From: Lachnospiraceae bacterium
Lineage (GTDB): Bacteria; Bacillota; Clostridia; Lachnospirales; Lachnospiraceae
Assembly (NCBI GenBank): GCA_003535955.1
Contig: DPZM01000260.1
Location: 1 to 16,443, forward strand
Reading direction: 5' to 3'
Length of the DNA stretch: 16,443 bases
This document shows, piece after piece, positions 1 through 7,404 of the stretch (positions are counted from its first letter, which is position 1; each line of letters starts with the position of its first letter). Below the pieces are notes generated by a model. The model did no database searches. It was not told where the DNA came from and saw only the letters and a program-made list of their open reading frames with translations. A program made the translations under genes and the position numbers.

Positions 1-293
1 AGCCTGTATTTGGTATTGTGATAGAAAGCCTGGTTAAAACTTCCGTCATACCCGCAGATCAGCGGGTTATTGCGGATCCCCGAACTTATCGGCATTCCTT
101 CGGTAATGTTAAGATGTATACCCACTTTATCGGCAAAGCCCCCTTTTTTTGCAAGCTCGTAAGCCTCCTTTGCCGCGGGCATGTTTGCCATAAGTGTTGT
201 TGAATTAACCCTTCCCTTTTCAAAAGCCTCACATATGGCCCGGTTCACCGACTCGCTCCTGCCGAAATCGTCCGCATTCACAATTAGCCCCAT
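1..293 (-). CDS. YdjC/ChbG-family carbohydrate deacetylase, N-terminal part (runs off left edge)
   Basis: The first 97 residues are visible; the rest lies beyond the window (I recall the family as roughly 250-290 aa). The opening VNADDFGRSESVNRAI is the family signature, with Asp8/Asp9 expected to bind metal, and VGIHLNITEG (His60) is the second metal-binding motif. Family members deacetylate N-acetylated sugars such as chito-oligosaccharides; the substrate here is unknown. The ATG at 293 is chosen because a TGGAGG ribosome binding site (306-301) lies 7 nt upstream. An earlier ATG at 298 would be only 2 nt from the site and is in another frame. The gene starts 1 nt after the stop of the nucleotide-sugar dehydrogenase, so the two are almost surely co-transcribed and translationally coupled. 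A role in removing an acetyl group from a HexNAc-derived sugar of the glycan fits the context but is inference. Confidence 0.88.
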   Translation of the reverse strand, partial: MGLIVNADDFGRSESVNRAICEAFEKGRVNSTTLMANMPAAKEAYELAKKGGFADKVGIHLNITEGMPISSGIRNNPLICGYDGSFNQAFYHNTKYR

Positions 294-294
294 A

Positions 295-1614
295 TCATAA
301 CCTCCAGTATCTGTAACCCCTCTTATTAACCTCATCCTTATCAAGGATCGACTTTATGTCTATCATGACCTTCTCTTTATCATCACATGCTCTGTAGAAT
401 TTATCCCACTCATCGATCCCCATCTGCCTGTATTCATCATGGGCAACCGCAAGTACTATACAGTCGGCATCATAAGCCTTGCTTATATCCGACAGCTCAT
501 ATCCGTAGCTTCTCTTAACATCCTCAGCGTCTGCCCTCGGATCCACAAGAACAGGTTTTATCCTGTACTGTTCAAGGTGCTTTATTATCTCTATTACCTT
601 GGAGTTACGTACATCGGGGCAGTTCTCCTTAAATGTTACTCCGAAGAATACAACCCTGGCCTGCCTGACCTGTTTATTGGCAAGGACAAGGTACTTGATT
701 ATATTGTCACCGACAAAGGCAGGCATGTCATCATTTATCTGCCTTCCGGAGGATATGAGCCTGGAATGATATCCCAGTTTCTCTGCTTCGTAAATAAAAT
801 AATACGGATCGACACCGATACAATGTCCGCCAACAAGACCCGGCCTGAAGCCAAGCGCGTTCCACTTGGTATTCATGGCATCTATTACTTCACTGGTATC
901 TATACCCATCTTGTCAAAAGCCATGGCAAGTTCGTTAATAAAGGCAATGTTTATATCCCTTTGCGAGTTTTCAACCACCTTTGCCGCTTCGGCAACCTTT
1001 ATGCTCCCCGCTCGATGAACCCCGGCCTCGATCACGAGTTCATAAACCTTAGCGATCTCATCAAGCGACTCATCATCCATTCCCGAAACTATCTTTTTGA
1101 TATTCTCAAGGCGGTGAACCTTATCTCCGGGGTTTATCCTCTCGGGAGAATACCCTACTTTAAAATCAACTCCGCACTTAAGTCCCGATTCCTTCTCAAG
1201 TATCGGAACACACACATCCTCTGTAACTCCGGGATATACCGTTGATTCATATACGACAATTGAGCCCTTTACAAGGTTTCTTCCAAGCAATGTTGAAGCC
1301 GACTCCACAGGATGCAGGTCGGGTGTCTTGTCAAGGTTTATCGGGGTCGGCACCGCCACTATGTGGAACTTCGCTTCCTTAAGCCTCTCTTCGTCCGAAG
1401 TGAACTCAACACTTGTTGAGGCTATAACATCATTCCCGACTTCCTGCGTGGGATCGATCCCGCTTTTGTATTTATTTATCTTCTCTTCGTTAAGGTCAAA
1501 TCCTATAACCTTAACCTTTCTGGCGAAAGCAACCGCTATGGGCATACCTACATATCCCAGGCCCACAAGTGCGATCTTTTCCTCTCCAGCTTTTATCTTC
1601 TCATATAAACTCAT
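295..1614 (-). CDS. Nucleotide-sugar dehydrogenase, UDP-HexNAc 6-dehydrogenase type (TviB/WbpO/WecC-like)
   Basis: This enzyme would oxidise C6 of a UDP-hexose, most likely UDP-GlcNAc or UDP-GalNAc, to the uronic acid with two NAD+. Numbered from the chosen start (439 aa), the NAD-binding GLGYVG is at residues 18-23, FGVTFKENCPDVRNSK in the C-terminal domain is at about 324-339, the conserved lysine of EAAKVVEN is Lys211, and the catalytic cysteine of GGHCIGVDPYY is Cys265. The GFDLNEEKINKYKSG stretch after the Rossmann motif resembles the TviB/WbpO branch more than glucose-specific Ugd, but the substrate cannot be fixed by eye. The frame opens with an ATG at 1623, but GGAG touches that codon directly; the same GGAG is 9 nt from the ATG at 1614, which I therefore prefer (three residues shorter). 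It is first in a two-gene unit with the deacetylase, behind the promoter at 1699-1727. Confidence 0.93.
   Translation of the reverse strand: MSLYEKIKAGEEKIALVGLGYVGMPIAVAFARKVKVIGFDLNEEKINKYKSGIDPTQEVGNDVIASTSVEFTSDEERLKEAKFHIVAVPTPINLDKTPDLHPVESASTLLGRNLVKGSIVVYESTVYPGVTEDVCVPILEKESGLKCGVDFKVGYSPERINPGDKVHRLENIKKIVSGMDDESLDEIAKVYELVIEAGVHRAGSIKVAEAAKVVENSQRDINIAFINELAMAFDKMGIDTSEVIDAMNTKWNALGFRPGLVGGHCIGVDPYYFIYEAEKLGYHSRLISSGRQINDDMPAFVGDNIIKYLVLANKQVRQARVVFFGVTFKENCPDVRNSKVIEIIKHLEQYRIKPVLVDPRADAEDVKRSYGYELSDISKAYDADCIVLAVAHDEYRQMGIDEWDKFYRACDDKEKVMIDIKSILDKDEVNKRGYRYWRL
301..306 (-). promoter_or_regulatory. Ribosome binding site of the deacetylase gene
   Basis: TGGAGG read on the minus strand, 7 nt before the ATG at 293. 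It lies inside the last codons of the dehydrogenase gene and fixes the start of the deacetylase at 293 rather than the out-of-frame ATG at 298. Confidence 0.75.
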
Positions 1615-1623
1615 CGCCGTCAT

Positions 1624-1627
1624 CTCC
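1624..1627 (-). promoter_or_regulatory. Ribosome binding site deciding the dehydrogenase start
   Basis: GGAG on the minus strand sits directly against an ATG at 1623 (spacing 0) and 9 nt before the in-frame ATG at 1614. The second spacing is normal, so translation most likely begins at 1614. Confidence 0.65.
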
Positions 1628-1673
1628 GTTAAAGATTTGAAATGTTGTCATAACTATTGTAGAATTATACTTG

Positions 1674-1694
1674 ACTGTTCGGTTTTCGAACGGT
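1674..1694. promoter_or_regulatory. Inverted repeat in the divergent intergenic region (operator- or hairpin-like)
   Basis: Eight-base arms ACTGTTCG and CGAACGGT flank a 5-base spacer GTTTT; seven of the eight positions pair and the third is a T/G mismatch. It lies at about +1 to +20 of the predicted minus-strand transcript and overlaps a TTGACT (1671-1676) that could be a -35 for the plus-strand gene. It could be a repressor operator controlling both directions or an RNA hairpin in the dehydrogenase leader. No U-tract follows, so it is not a standard terminator. The function is inference. Confidence 0.45.
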
Positions 1695-1698
1695 AACA

Positions 1699-1727
1699 AG
1701 TATAGCACATTTTATATACAGAGGCAA
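1699..1727 (-). promoter_or_regulatory. SigA-type promoter for the dehydrogenase-deacetylase unit
   Basis: On the minus strand there is TTGCCT (1727-1722), a 17-nt spacer, then TATACT (1704-1699) preceded by TGC, an extended -10. Transcription would start near 1692, giving a leader of about 75-80 nt that contains the dyad at 1674-1694. The -35 lies within a few bases of the start codon of the divergent gene at 1732. Seen by eye only; no expression data. Confidence 0.6.
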
Positions 1728-1731
1728 AATC

Positions 1732-3540
1732 ATGAAAAAAATCCTGAGCAAACTGTCGTTAATATATCCGTATATTCTCATAGGCCTTAGCGGCCTCATT
1801 CTTCTTATCAGGTGTTCCTACTCCTTCTGCTGGTCGGATGAAACCTTCTATCTCTCCACCTGTCATCGTTTCTTTACAGGGGATTCGATGTTCCTGCACG
1901 AATGGTTCCCGACTCAGCTGTCATCGCTTATACTGCTCCCCTTCTATTCACTTTATATGCTTGTTTTCGGTTCAAATACCGGGATCGTTCTTTATTTCAG
2001 GATACTGTTCGTTGTAATGAGTCTTATTAATTCAGCGGTAATGTACAATATACTCAGGCAGCACATAAGCGTCTTCTCTTCCTGTATATGTGCGCTCATG
2101 CTTATGTTTTATACCCATCTTAACATAGCAACCCTGTCCTATTATACGATTTCGGTACAGTTTTTCCTTATGTCCATGCTGCTTATATATCATTACTATA
2201 AATCTTATGACAGCAGGCATCTTTTGATCGCGGGAATCCTTTTTGCCGTATCGGTCCTTGCCCTTCCCACACTGAGCATTGCATATTTTGCGCTGGTTTG
2301 TGTCATTGCGGTCCTTATTTTTTTATCATCCCTTTCGATCCTTCCGGAAGGATTTAAGACCTCAGTAGGAGATGCCGAACTGAAAACGGTTTTATTCCAC
2401 ACCTTCATTGGCATATGTATACCTGCCGTACTGTTTTTTATCTTCCTTCTTGGCAATGTTCCGATATCTGATTTTATAAGGGGAATACCCTATGTTCTTT
2501 CGGATGAAGAGCATGCGACCTCTCTTGTTTATCCGATACGCAAGTTCTTTATCGGGATCAACGAAGTCTTTGGCCGCAGTGCCTGTATATCCTATCTTCT
2601 CATCGGCCTTACTTTTGCCGCATCGCTTCTGAAACGTCAGCTTGATAAGCGGATCCGTCTTCTGATCTTTGCTCTTGACACGATCCTTTTTATCATTTTC
2701 TTCATTCTGTCTTCGGGACACACAGGCTATATTCAAACAGCACTTTGCCTGTATTCACTGCCTCTCTTCTTTATGGGCAAAAAGCCGGATTACCGTGTAT
2801 TTAACACCTTTATCCTGGGCGGTATGATCCTGTCACTTACATACAGCTATTCTTCCAACGGTTATCTGTATGTCCTTTCAATGGGACACTTTATATCAAG
2901 CATAGGCTGCGTTATCGTAATAGACGGTTTTATAAGAGAGCTTGAAGAATACAGGCTTGGCTATGTCGTAACTCTCACGGCTGTCATATGCATCTCACTC
3001 ATCCAGACAATGGAACTGCGTCTTTTGAATATCTACAGGGACGCACCGCTGCAGATGCTGAACTTCAGGATTTCCGAAGGCCCTGCCAAGGGTCTTAGCA
3101 CAACAGCCGATCATTATGTCGCATACAACGTCACCTATTCAACCATTAAGAAATACTGCGTAAGCAGTGAACTAAATGTCCCGCAGAAGTATCCCAACTC
3201 AATGGAACTTGACTCAAACAGTATGGGAAATATCTTTATCACCAAGCTTCTGCCCTGGGGATATATGTGTACCGATCTTCGCGTGGGAGCTCCAACCACC
3301 TGGCGCACGGCATTTAACAGTGAGCGTCTGAAACCCTACTATGAAATGAATCCCGGAAGATATCCCGATATGATACTTGTTATGAATGAAGAATACGGAT
3401 CCTATCTGACCTGCGGAGATGTTGAAGCAGATCCCTCACCCAACGAAAATGAAATAGGTGGATATCTGCTTGACTATGTAAATTCAAATGATTACGAAAA
3501 GATAACGGTTCCCTGCGGTATTCTCTATAAGCGAAGATAA
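1732..3540 (+). CDS. Polytopic membrane protein, GT-C-like glycosyltransferase (GT39/ArnT-like topology)
   Basis: This 602-aa protein has roughly 13-14 hydrophobic segments, starting at about residues 10-29 and ending at about 411-427, followed by a hydrophilic C-terminal domain of about 175 residues likely to be outside the membrane. Just after the first helix comes WSDETFY (Asp36-Glu37). An acidic pair in the first outer loop is the hallmark of GT-C enzymes that use polyprenyl-phosphate sugars. The C-terminal domain ends with a YYEMNPGRYPD...LV stretch. AGAGG is 7 nt before the ATG. It is the only plus-strand gene: divergent from the dehydrogenase and tail to tail with the 516-aa gene, 5 nt apart. 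A likely job is outward-facing addition of a sugar to the glycan, with donor made by the GtrB-like enzyme at 7405-8334; donor and acceptor are unknown. A Wzy polymerase is the alternative, less likely because of the SDE loop. Confidence 0.72.
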   Translation: MKKILSKLSLIYPYILIGLSGLILLIRCSYSFCWSDETFYLSTCHRFFTGDSMFLHEWFPTQLSSLILLPFYSLYMLVFGSNTGIVLYFRILFVVMSLINSAVMYNILRQHISVFSSCICALMLMFYTHLNIATLSYYTISVQFFLMSMLLIYHYYKSYDSRHLLIAGILFAVSVLALPTLSIAYFALVCVIAVLIFLSSLSILPEGFKTSVGDAELKTVLFHTFIGICIPAVLFFIFLLGNVPISDFIRGIPYVLSDEEHATSLVYPIRKFFIGINEVFGRSACISYLLIGLTFAASLLKRQLDKRIRLLIFALDTILFIIFFILSSGHTGYIQTALCLYSLPLFFMGKKPDYRVFNTFILGGMILSLTYSYSSNGYLYVLSMGHFISSIGCVIVIDGFIRELEEYRLGYVVTLTAVICISLIQTMELRLLNIYRDAPLQMLNFRISEGPAKGLSTTADHYVAYNVTYSTIKKYCVSSELNVPQKYPNSMELDSNSMGNIFITKLLPWGYMCTDLRVGAPTTWRTAFNSERLKPYYEMNPGRYPDMILVMNEEYGSYLTCGDVEADPSPNENEIGGYLLDYVNSNDYEKITVPCGILYKRR

Positions 3541-3545
3541 CAATG

Positions 3546-5096
3546 TCATTTCATCGACCGCCCGGGACCGGTTCCGGTTCCGTCAACAAGACCGATAAGA
3601 TGATCTGCTCCCGCATAGAAGGCAAGAAGGCTGACCTGCATAAGTACGCGGTTTCCCGAATCCCCTATGCTTTCCCTTAATGCATCTTCCCTCGCAAAGC
3701 ATACAGCCAGTGTAGCCAGAAGATAGCAGACAAAGCACATATCCCAAAATGTCATCGCGCCACTCTTCTCTCCCTTTTTGAAATTCACGATAAACAACAG
3801 AACATAGACTCCGATAATGTACATGGGGAAAAGCCCCCATCCGCTCCTGTTCGAAATGTTTCTTGCAAACGCAGACAGGTTTTCCGCAAAGAGCGTCTTA
3901 TTCAATAAAAAGAGCACAAGATCAGCTGCAATAATTGAAAGCGGCAGGATAACTTTTATTCTTTTTCCTACAGGGTCAAATCTTCTTCCCCGAAAGATCA
4001 TCACATAAACGGATACGGCGGCAATGGCCGCAAGCTGCAGTAATGCCTTTTCAGGCGTAAGAAACGTATACGGAGCGTCAACATTACATACAATAAACAC
4101 CCAAAAAGAATATGCAAGAGCACACACAAACTCCGGAAGCAGAAAGGCACAGAACAATTCCGTATTTCTGTACTTAAGGGTCGAAAAGCAGATGACCAGA
4201 ACAAGAGTCACCATAATGCCCTCCATCCGTAGCATTGACATCTGCAGCATAAGGATCCCAAGGATCGCCACCCTCCCCCTCATATCCACGCTGCTGTCCG
4301 CAGCGCGCTTTCTGTCAAATGTGTATGCGCAATAAACAACCATAAACATAAAACACATAAAGTAGCCGTTCGACATTATCCATTTAAACATAATGAGTAC
4401 CGGCTGGGTGCATATAAGAAGAAGTGACAAAATAACCGTCGTAATATAAGCTTTCTTTCTTTCAAGTCTTGCGCCGGCATTCCTGTTTATGGCGTAAATC
4501 GCAATAAATAGGGTATTTATACCAAGAAAGGTCTGTATACCGAACCCCTCATTGAAACCATACATAAAAGGAAGGGTATTAAGGGTTGCCGATGTCTGCC
4601 CCACATCGGTCAAAAACACATCAAACTGGGGTCTTAAAAACCCGTATGAGACAAGAGCTCTCGGATACATCCAATAATAATACAGTGAATCATTTGATAC
4701 GCTCACCGATATTATCCCCGAGGTTGAAATAACAGCGATACATAACATCGTTATTAAATATATGATCGTTTCTTTCCGGGATGATCCCCCCATGTATGCC
4801 ATTTTTCCCGACCTGAAGGTACAAAATAAGCATATCGCTGCGATCAGGATACATATACCGGTCACACTTACCCTGTTAAAAGGGGATCCTGAAACAAGAA
4901 GTATAAAGCTTGTCAGTGAATACAGGGATATTCCTGTGGGAAAGGCAAGAAGCATTTCCGGCATATCCATATTTCCCCTGCACAGACATAAGTTCACAAT
5001 AAAGCCGAACGCAAGAAGAACAAGGATCACCATCACCTGCTCCAGAAAATATGCGGTACTTGTTTTCCCCAAATAAAGGCTTATCATCTCACTCAT
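3546..5096 (-). CDS. Polytopic membrane protein, putative GT-C-like glycosyltransferase or polymerase
   Basis: This 516-aa protein has about 13 hydrophobic segments (first near residues 19-39, last near 485-500). I do not recognise it at family level. Three things hint at the GT-C fold: an acidic residue after a helix in SVSNDSLYYYWMYP (Asp136), an R-x-E-G motif in SMLRMEGIMV (Arg290-Gly293), and a late GDSGNRVLMQVSLLAFY segment resembling the R-(Y/F)-L-L-P helix of such enzymes. Unlike the 602-aa neighbour it has almost no outer C-terminal domain. GGGGAGG (5112-5106) lies 9 nt before the ATG at 5096, favouring it over the Met codon at 5087. Its start overlaps the end of the 244-aa gene by 8 nt, so the pair is translationally coupled. 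It could instead be the Wzy polymerase missing elsewhere in the window. It is last in the leftward operon and no terminator follows. Confidence 0.62.
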   Translation of the reverse strand: MSEMISLYLGKTSTAYFLEQVMVILVLLAFGFIVNLCLCRGNMDMPEMLLAFPTGISLYSLTSFILLVSGSPFNRVSVTGICILIAAICLFCTFRSGKMAYMGGSSRKETIIYLITMLCIAVISTSGIISVSVSNDSLYYYWMYPRALVSYGFLRPQFDVFLTDVGQTSATLNTLPFMYGFNEGFGIQTFLGINTLFIAIYAINRNAGARLERKKAYITTVILSLLLICTQPVLIMFKWIMSNGYFMCFMFMVVYCAYTFDRKRAADSSVDMRGRVAILGILMLQMSMLRMEGIMVTLVLVICFSTLKYRNTELFCAFLLPEFVCALAYSFWVFIVCNVDAPYTFLTPEKALLQLAAIAAVSVYVMIFRGRRFDPVGKRIKVILPLSIIAADLVLFLLNKTLFAENLSAFARNISNRSGWGLFPMYIIGVYVLLFIVNFKKGEKSGAMTFWDMCFVCYLLATLAVCFAREDALRESIGDSGNRVLMQVSLLAFYAGADHLIGLVDGTGTGPGRSMK

Positions 5097-5823
5097 TGCC
5101 GGATGCCTCCCCGATACTCCCGAATTCAGAATCGTAATACTCTTTGGTCATTATAAAGAGGTCCTCTTCTTCGACACCGTCAACGGTATTCCATAAGATC
5201 ACAAGATCATCCGATGTAAAAACCGTTTCTCCGTTTGAGTCTGTTTCCGTGCACATATATGCCCGTATCTCATTAAGAAATTCATAATAATACCAGTAAT
5301 AGGCAAAATAGTTGGCCGCTTCAAAGGGAAGATCTCCGTACAGGAAGCAGTATCTGAGCATATCGTTTATGGGACCGAGTGAAGCAAATTCTCTTGCAAC
5401 CAGCTCATTGGTCACTATAGTGTCGTTCATTCCCGCATCCTTTATAAGCTCCGTATGAAGGTACTCAAGCAGATAATATTCATTTCTTGCATGGTAAAGG
5501 GCGTAATTAAATGTCTTGCCGTGCTGCTCCGGCTGACCCATCATGAAGGCATCATCCTTCACGTATACCTTCTTCCCTTCAAGCAGTGTTACAAGAAGAC
5601 TGTCGGGATACTTGCCTGTTTCATAAAACTCTTTCTGGTAAAAGGCCTGATTACGGGGACGCACAAGTTCAATAAGGCTTTTAAGGTTCCTGACGTTATA
5701 AAGTGCACTCATGATCACCATCAAGAGGCCCAATATAAAAAGTATCATATTTCTGTATTCATTCTTTTTCCGGATCATGAGACCGGCCAGAACAGCAAGC
5801 CCCACAATTACAATATATCGCAT
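5089..5823 (-). CDS. Membrane-anchored protein of unknown function with outer C-terminal domain
   Basis: I do not recognise this 244-aa protein. It has two hydrophobic helices (about residues 3-17 and 25-43) joined by a basic loop RKKNEYR. By the positive-inside rule this puts the loop in the cytoplasm and the remaining roughly 200 residues outside the membrane. The outer part is rich in Tyr, Phe and acidic residues, including an aromatic run FAYYWYYYEF near 173-182. FYETGKYPDSLLV (66-78) resembles the YYEMNPGRYPDMILV stretch in the outer domain of the GT-C-like protein at 1732-3540. AGGG is 7 nt before the ATG. It starts 3 nt after the flippase stop and overlaps the next polytopic gene by 8 nt, so it probably works with that protein, for example as a detached outer domain of a split enzyme. 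That pairing is inference. Confidence 0.6.
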   Translation of the reverse strand: MRYIVIVGLAVLAGLMIRKKNEYRNMILFILGLLMVIMSALYNVRNLKSLIELVRPRNQAFYQKEFYETGKYPDSLLVTLLEGKKVYVKDDAFMMGQPEQHGKTFNYALYHARNEYYLLEYLHTELIKDAGMNDTIVTNELVAREFASLGPINDMLRYCFLYGDLPFEAANYFAYYWYYYEFLNEIRAYMCTETDSNGETVFTSDDLVILWNTVDGVEEEDLFIMTKEYYDSEFGSIGEASGNE

Positions 5824-5826
5824 ATC

Positions 5827-7281
5827 TTATCCCTGTTTATTAAACAACTTTTTCAGAAAGATCATTAAATAGGCGATCAGTTCCTTCAGCGTCTTTCTGT
5901 TCAATACACAGCAGACAGCAAGCAACGCCATACCGATAAGAGCGCTCATTATCTGATCTCCGGTAATTGTTGCGTACAAGGCATACAGGCAGTAGAGGAT
6001 CATGGAGATAAGAAATTCCTTCATCCTGTATCTTACCGGATAACACCTGACGGCATAATACGTCCCGATGGCAAAGTAGACCATATAGGTTACAGCCGTT
6101 GCCAGTGCGGCACCGATTCCTTTATATCGCGGTACCAAAAGTGTATTCCCGATAAGATTACATATGATAGCCGCCAAAGAAGCATAATTAAAGTACTTTA
6201 TCTTACCCGTAAACTTAACTCCCTGTCCCGTCATCTCAAAAAGTATGCTGAGAATAGGCATAAGGGTCAGGAAGGGGATAATGGAAACGGCTTCCCTGTA
6301 ATCCCTTCCGAGGATCATTACGATAACACCCCTGAAGGACGTCAGCATGAAGGCGGCACACATACACAAAAACTGTACCCTGTCAAACATGTTCTCGAAA
6401 AATCCCCTGCACTCTTCTTCACTGCAGCTTTCATATTTCTCCATGGCCACAGGCGACCAGAATGCCACAAAGGTTATCTTAACCGTAAGTATTATAGTCA
6501 TTATCTGCATGGCCGATCCGTATATTCCGGTCTCGGAAAAATCATTGAATATCTTGATCGACCATTTATCCATGGATGACAGCAGCCATTCCATAAGAAG
6601 CATGGGGATAAATGGTATACCGTATCTTAAGAGTTCTCTCTGACTCAGCTCATGTCTTGTGATCTTATCCTTCCTTGTCACGAACAGATATCTTACCGCA
6701 CATATCAGTGTAACTGTAAACAGGGAACCCGACATGGCATACATGACGACCCTGAAGTCACTGCCATACATCCGCGCAAACAGGATAATGAAGGACAGGT
6801 TCAGCACTTTCGACAGGATATTCAGATTCGAATACAGTACTCCGTTCTGGTCCATACGGATGTTCAGAAACAGAAACCTTTCAAAAACCGACGTCACCGT
6901 ATAAACCACGACCGGAATCATAACACTGATCCCTGTTTCACCAAACAGAAATTCATTGAAAACCCCCGAGAAAAAACAATATACAAAAGCCAGTATGATG
7001 ATAAGGATAAGCGGCGGAATAAGGCACTGGAAAAACAGGGTTTTACGATTTACACCTTCCCTGTAATAATAGCGTATATATGCCTGATCAAGGCCCAGAA
7101 TGGCAAAAATATAAATTACGGTAACCGCCGTGGTAAACATTGTTGTCTTCCCGTACTCATCGGTTGCAAGTATACGGGTTGTGAGCGGGAGCTGAACAAG
7201 TCCCAGGACAAGCACCACGAAATTACCGTAGAAATATTTTATAAAGCTTGACAGCAGGTTTTCCTTCTTTTCCGTTTCCAT
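5827..7281 (-). CDS. Wzx-type lipid-linked oligosaccharide flippase (MOP superfamily)
   Basis: This 484-aa protein has 12-14 hydrophobic segments over its full length, the usual size and topology of polysaccharide flippases. The N-terminus carries typical family features: FGNF-like KYFYGNFVVLVLGLVQLPLTTR (split here as residues 15-36), then DEYGKTTMF and ILGLDQAYIRYYY at about 41-73. It would move undecaprenyl-diphosphate-linked repeat units from the inner to the outer face of the membrane. The only reasonable start is the ATG at 7281; AAGGAG lies just 1 nt before it, unusually close, and no other Met or GTG/TTG codon serves better nearby. Upstream is a 123-nt gap holding a palindromic repeat, one of the longest gaps in the operon. 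The next gene starts 3 nt after its stop. Confidence 0.85.
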   Translation of the reverse strand: METEKKENLLSSFIKYFYGNFVVLVLGLVQLPLTTRILATDEYGKTTMFTTAVTVIYIFAILGLDQAYIRYYYREGVNRKTLFFQCLIPPLILIIILAFVYCFFSGVFNEFLFGETGISVMIPVVVYTVTSVFERFLFLNIRMDQNGVLYSNLNILSKVLNLSFIILFARMYGSDFRVVMYAMSGSLFTVTLICAVRYLFVTRKDKITRHELSQRELLRYGIPFIPMLLMEWLLSSMDKWSIKIFNDFSETGIYGSAMQIMTIILTVKITFVAFWSPVAMEKYESCSEEECRGFFENMFDRVQFLCMCAAFMLTSFRGVIVMILGRDYREAVSIIPFLTLMPILSILFEMTGQGVKFTGKIKYFNYASLAAIICNLIGNTLLVPRYKGIGAALATAVTYMVYFAIGTYYAVRCYPVRYRMKEFLISMILYCLYALYATITGDQIMSALIGMALLAVCCVLNRKTLKELIAYLMIFLKKLFNKQG

Positions 7282-7351
7282 TCTCCTTATAGTCTGATCC
7301 CGGTGACTATCATATTATTTCGCTGACCATGCAGGCCTCTGTTCCCCTCCC

Positions 7352-7399
7352 GGCTTCCCTTTGGAAGGAAGCTGTCACCGCAGGTGACTGATGAGGGGG
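7352..7399 (+). repeat. Palindromic intergenic repeat, copy 1
   Basis: Two adjacent hairpins are visible: GCTTCC/GGAAGC (7353-7358 with 7367-7372) and a perfect GTCACC-GCA-GGTGAC (7374-7388). A conserved tail TGATGAGGGGG follows. Copies at 8411-8450 and 9626-9672 share the same plan: CTTCCC/GGGAA hairpin, short GC-rich hairpin of variable sequence, GATRAGG tail. This copy lies 5 nt past the stop codon (7405) of the GtrB-like gene, between it and the flippase gene. It looks like a REP/MITE-type element; its source is unknown. Confidence 0.75.
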
Positions 7400-7404
7400 T
7401 ATGA

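Noticed and set aside
439..1245. Long plus-strand open frame (268 aa) opposite the nucleotide-sugar dehydrogenase
   Set aside because: It lies wholly antisense to a gene with clear catalytic motifs and its translation shows no recognisable domain. It is a shadow frame.
1664..1669. TATAAT on the minus strand as a second -10 for the dehydrogenase
   Set aside because: It is a perfect -10 hexamer, but the bases 16-18 nt upstream (GTTCGA, CGTTCG, CCGTTC) do not resemble a -35. The TTGCCT-17-TATACT promoter nearby is better.
1671..1699. TTGACT-17-TAACAA as promoter of the plus-strand GT-C-like gene
   Set aside because: The -35 is good but TAACAA matches the -10 consensus at few positions, so I did not call it as a feature. 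The real promoter of this gene is not identified.
3560..3600. GC-rich CCGGTTCC repeats just past the convergent stops as a terminator
   Set aside because: The bases form only a short tandem/palindromic run within the last codons of the 516-aa gene and have no T-run on either strand.
6652..7251. Plus-strand open frame (199 aa) opposite the flippase
   Set aside because: The His/Gln/Lys-rich translation without domain structure is what the reverse of a membrane-protein gene gives. The flippase on the other strand is convincing.
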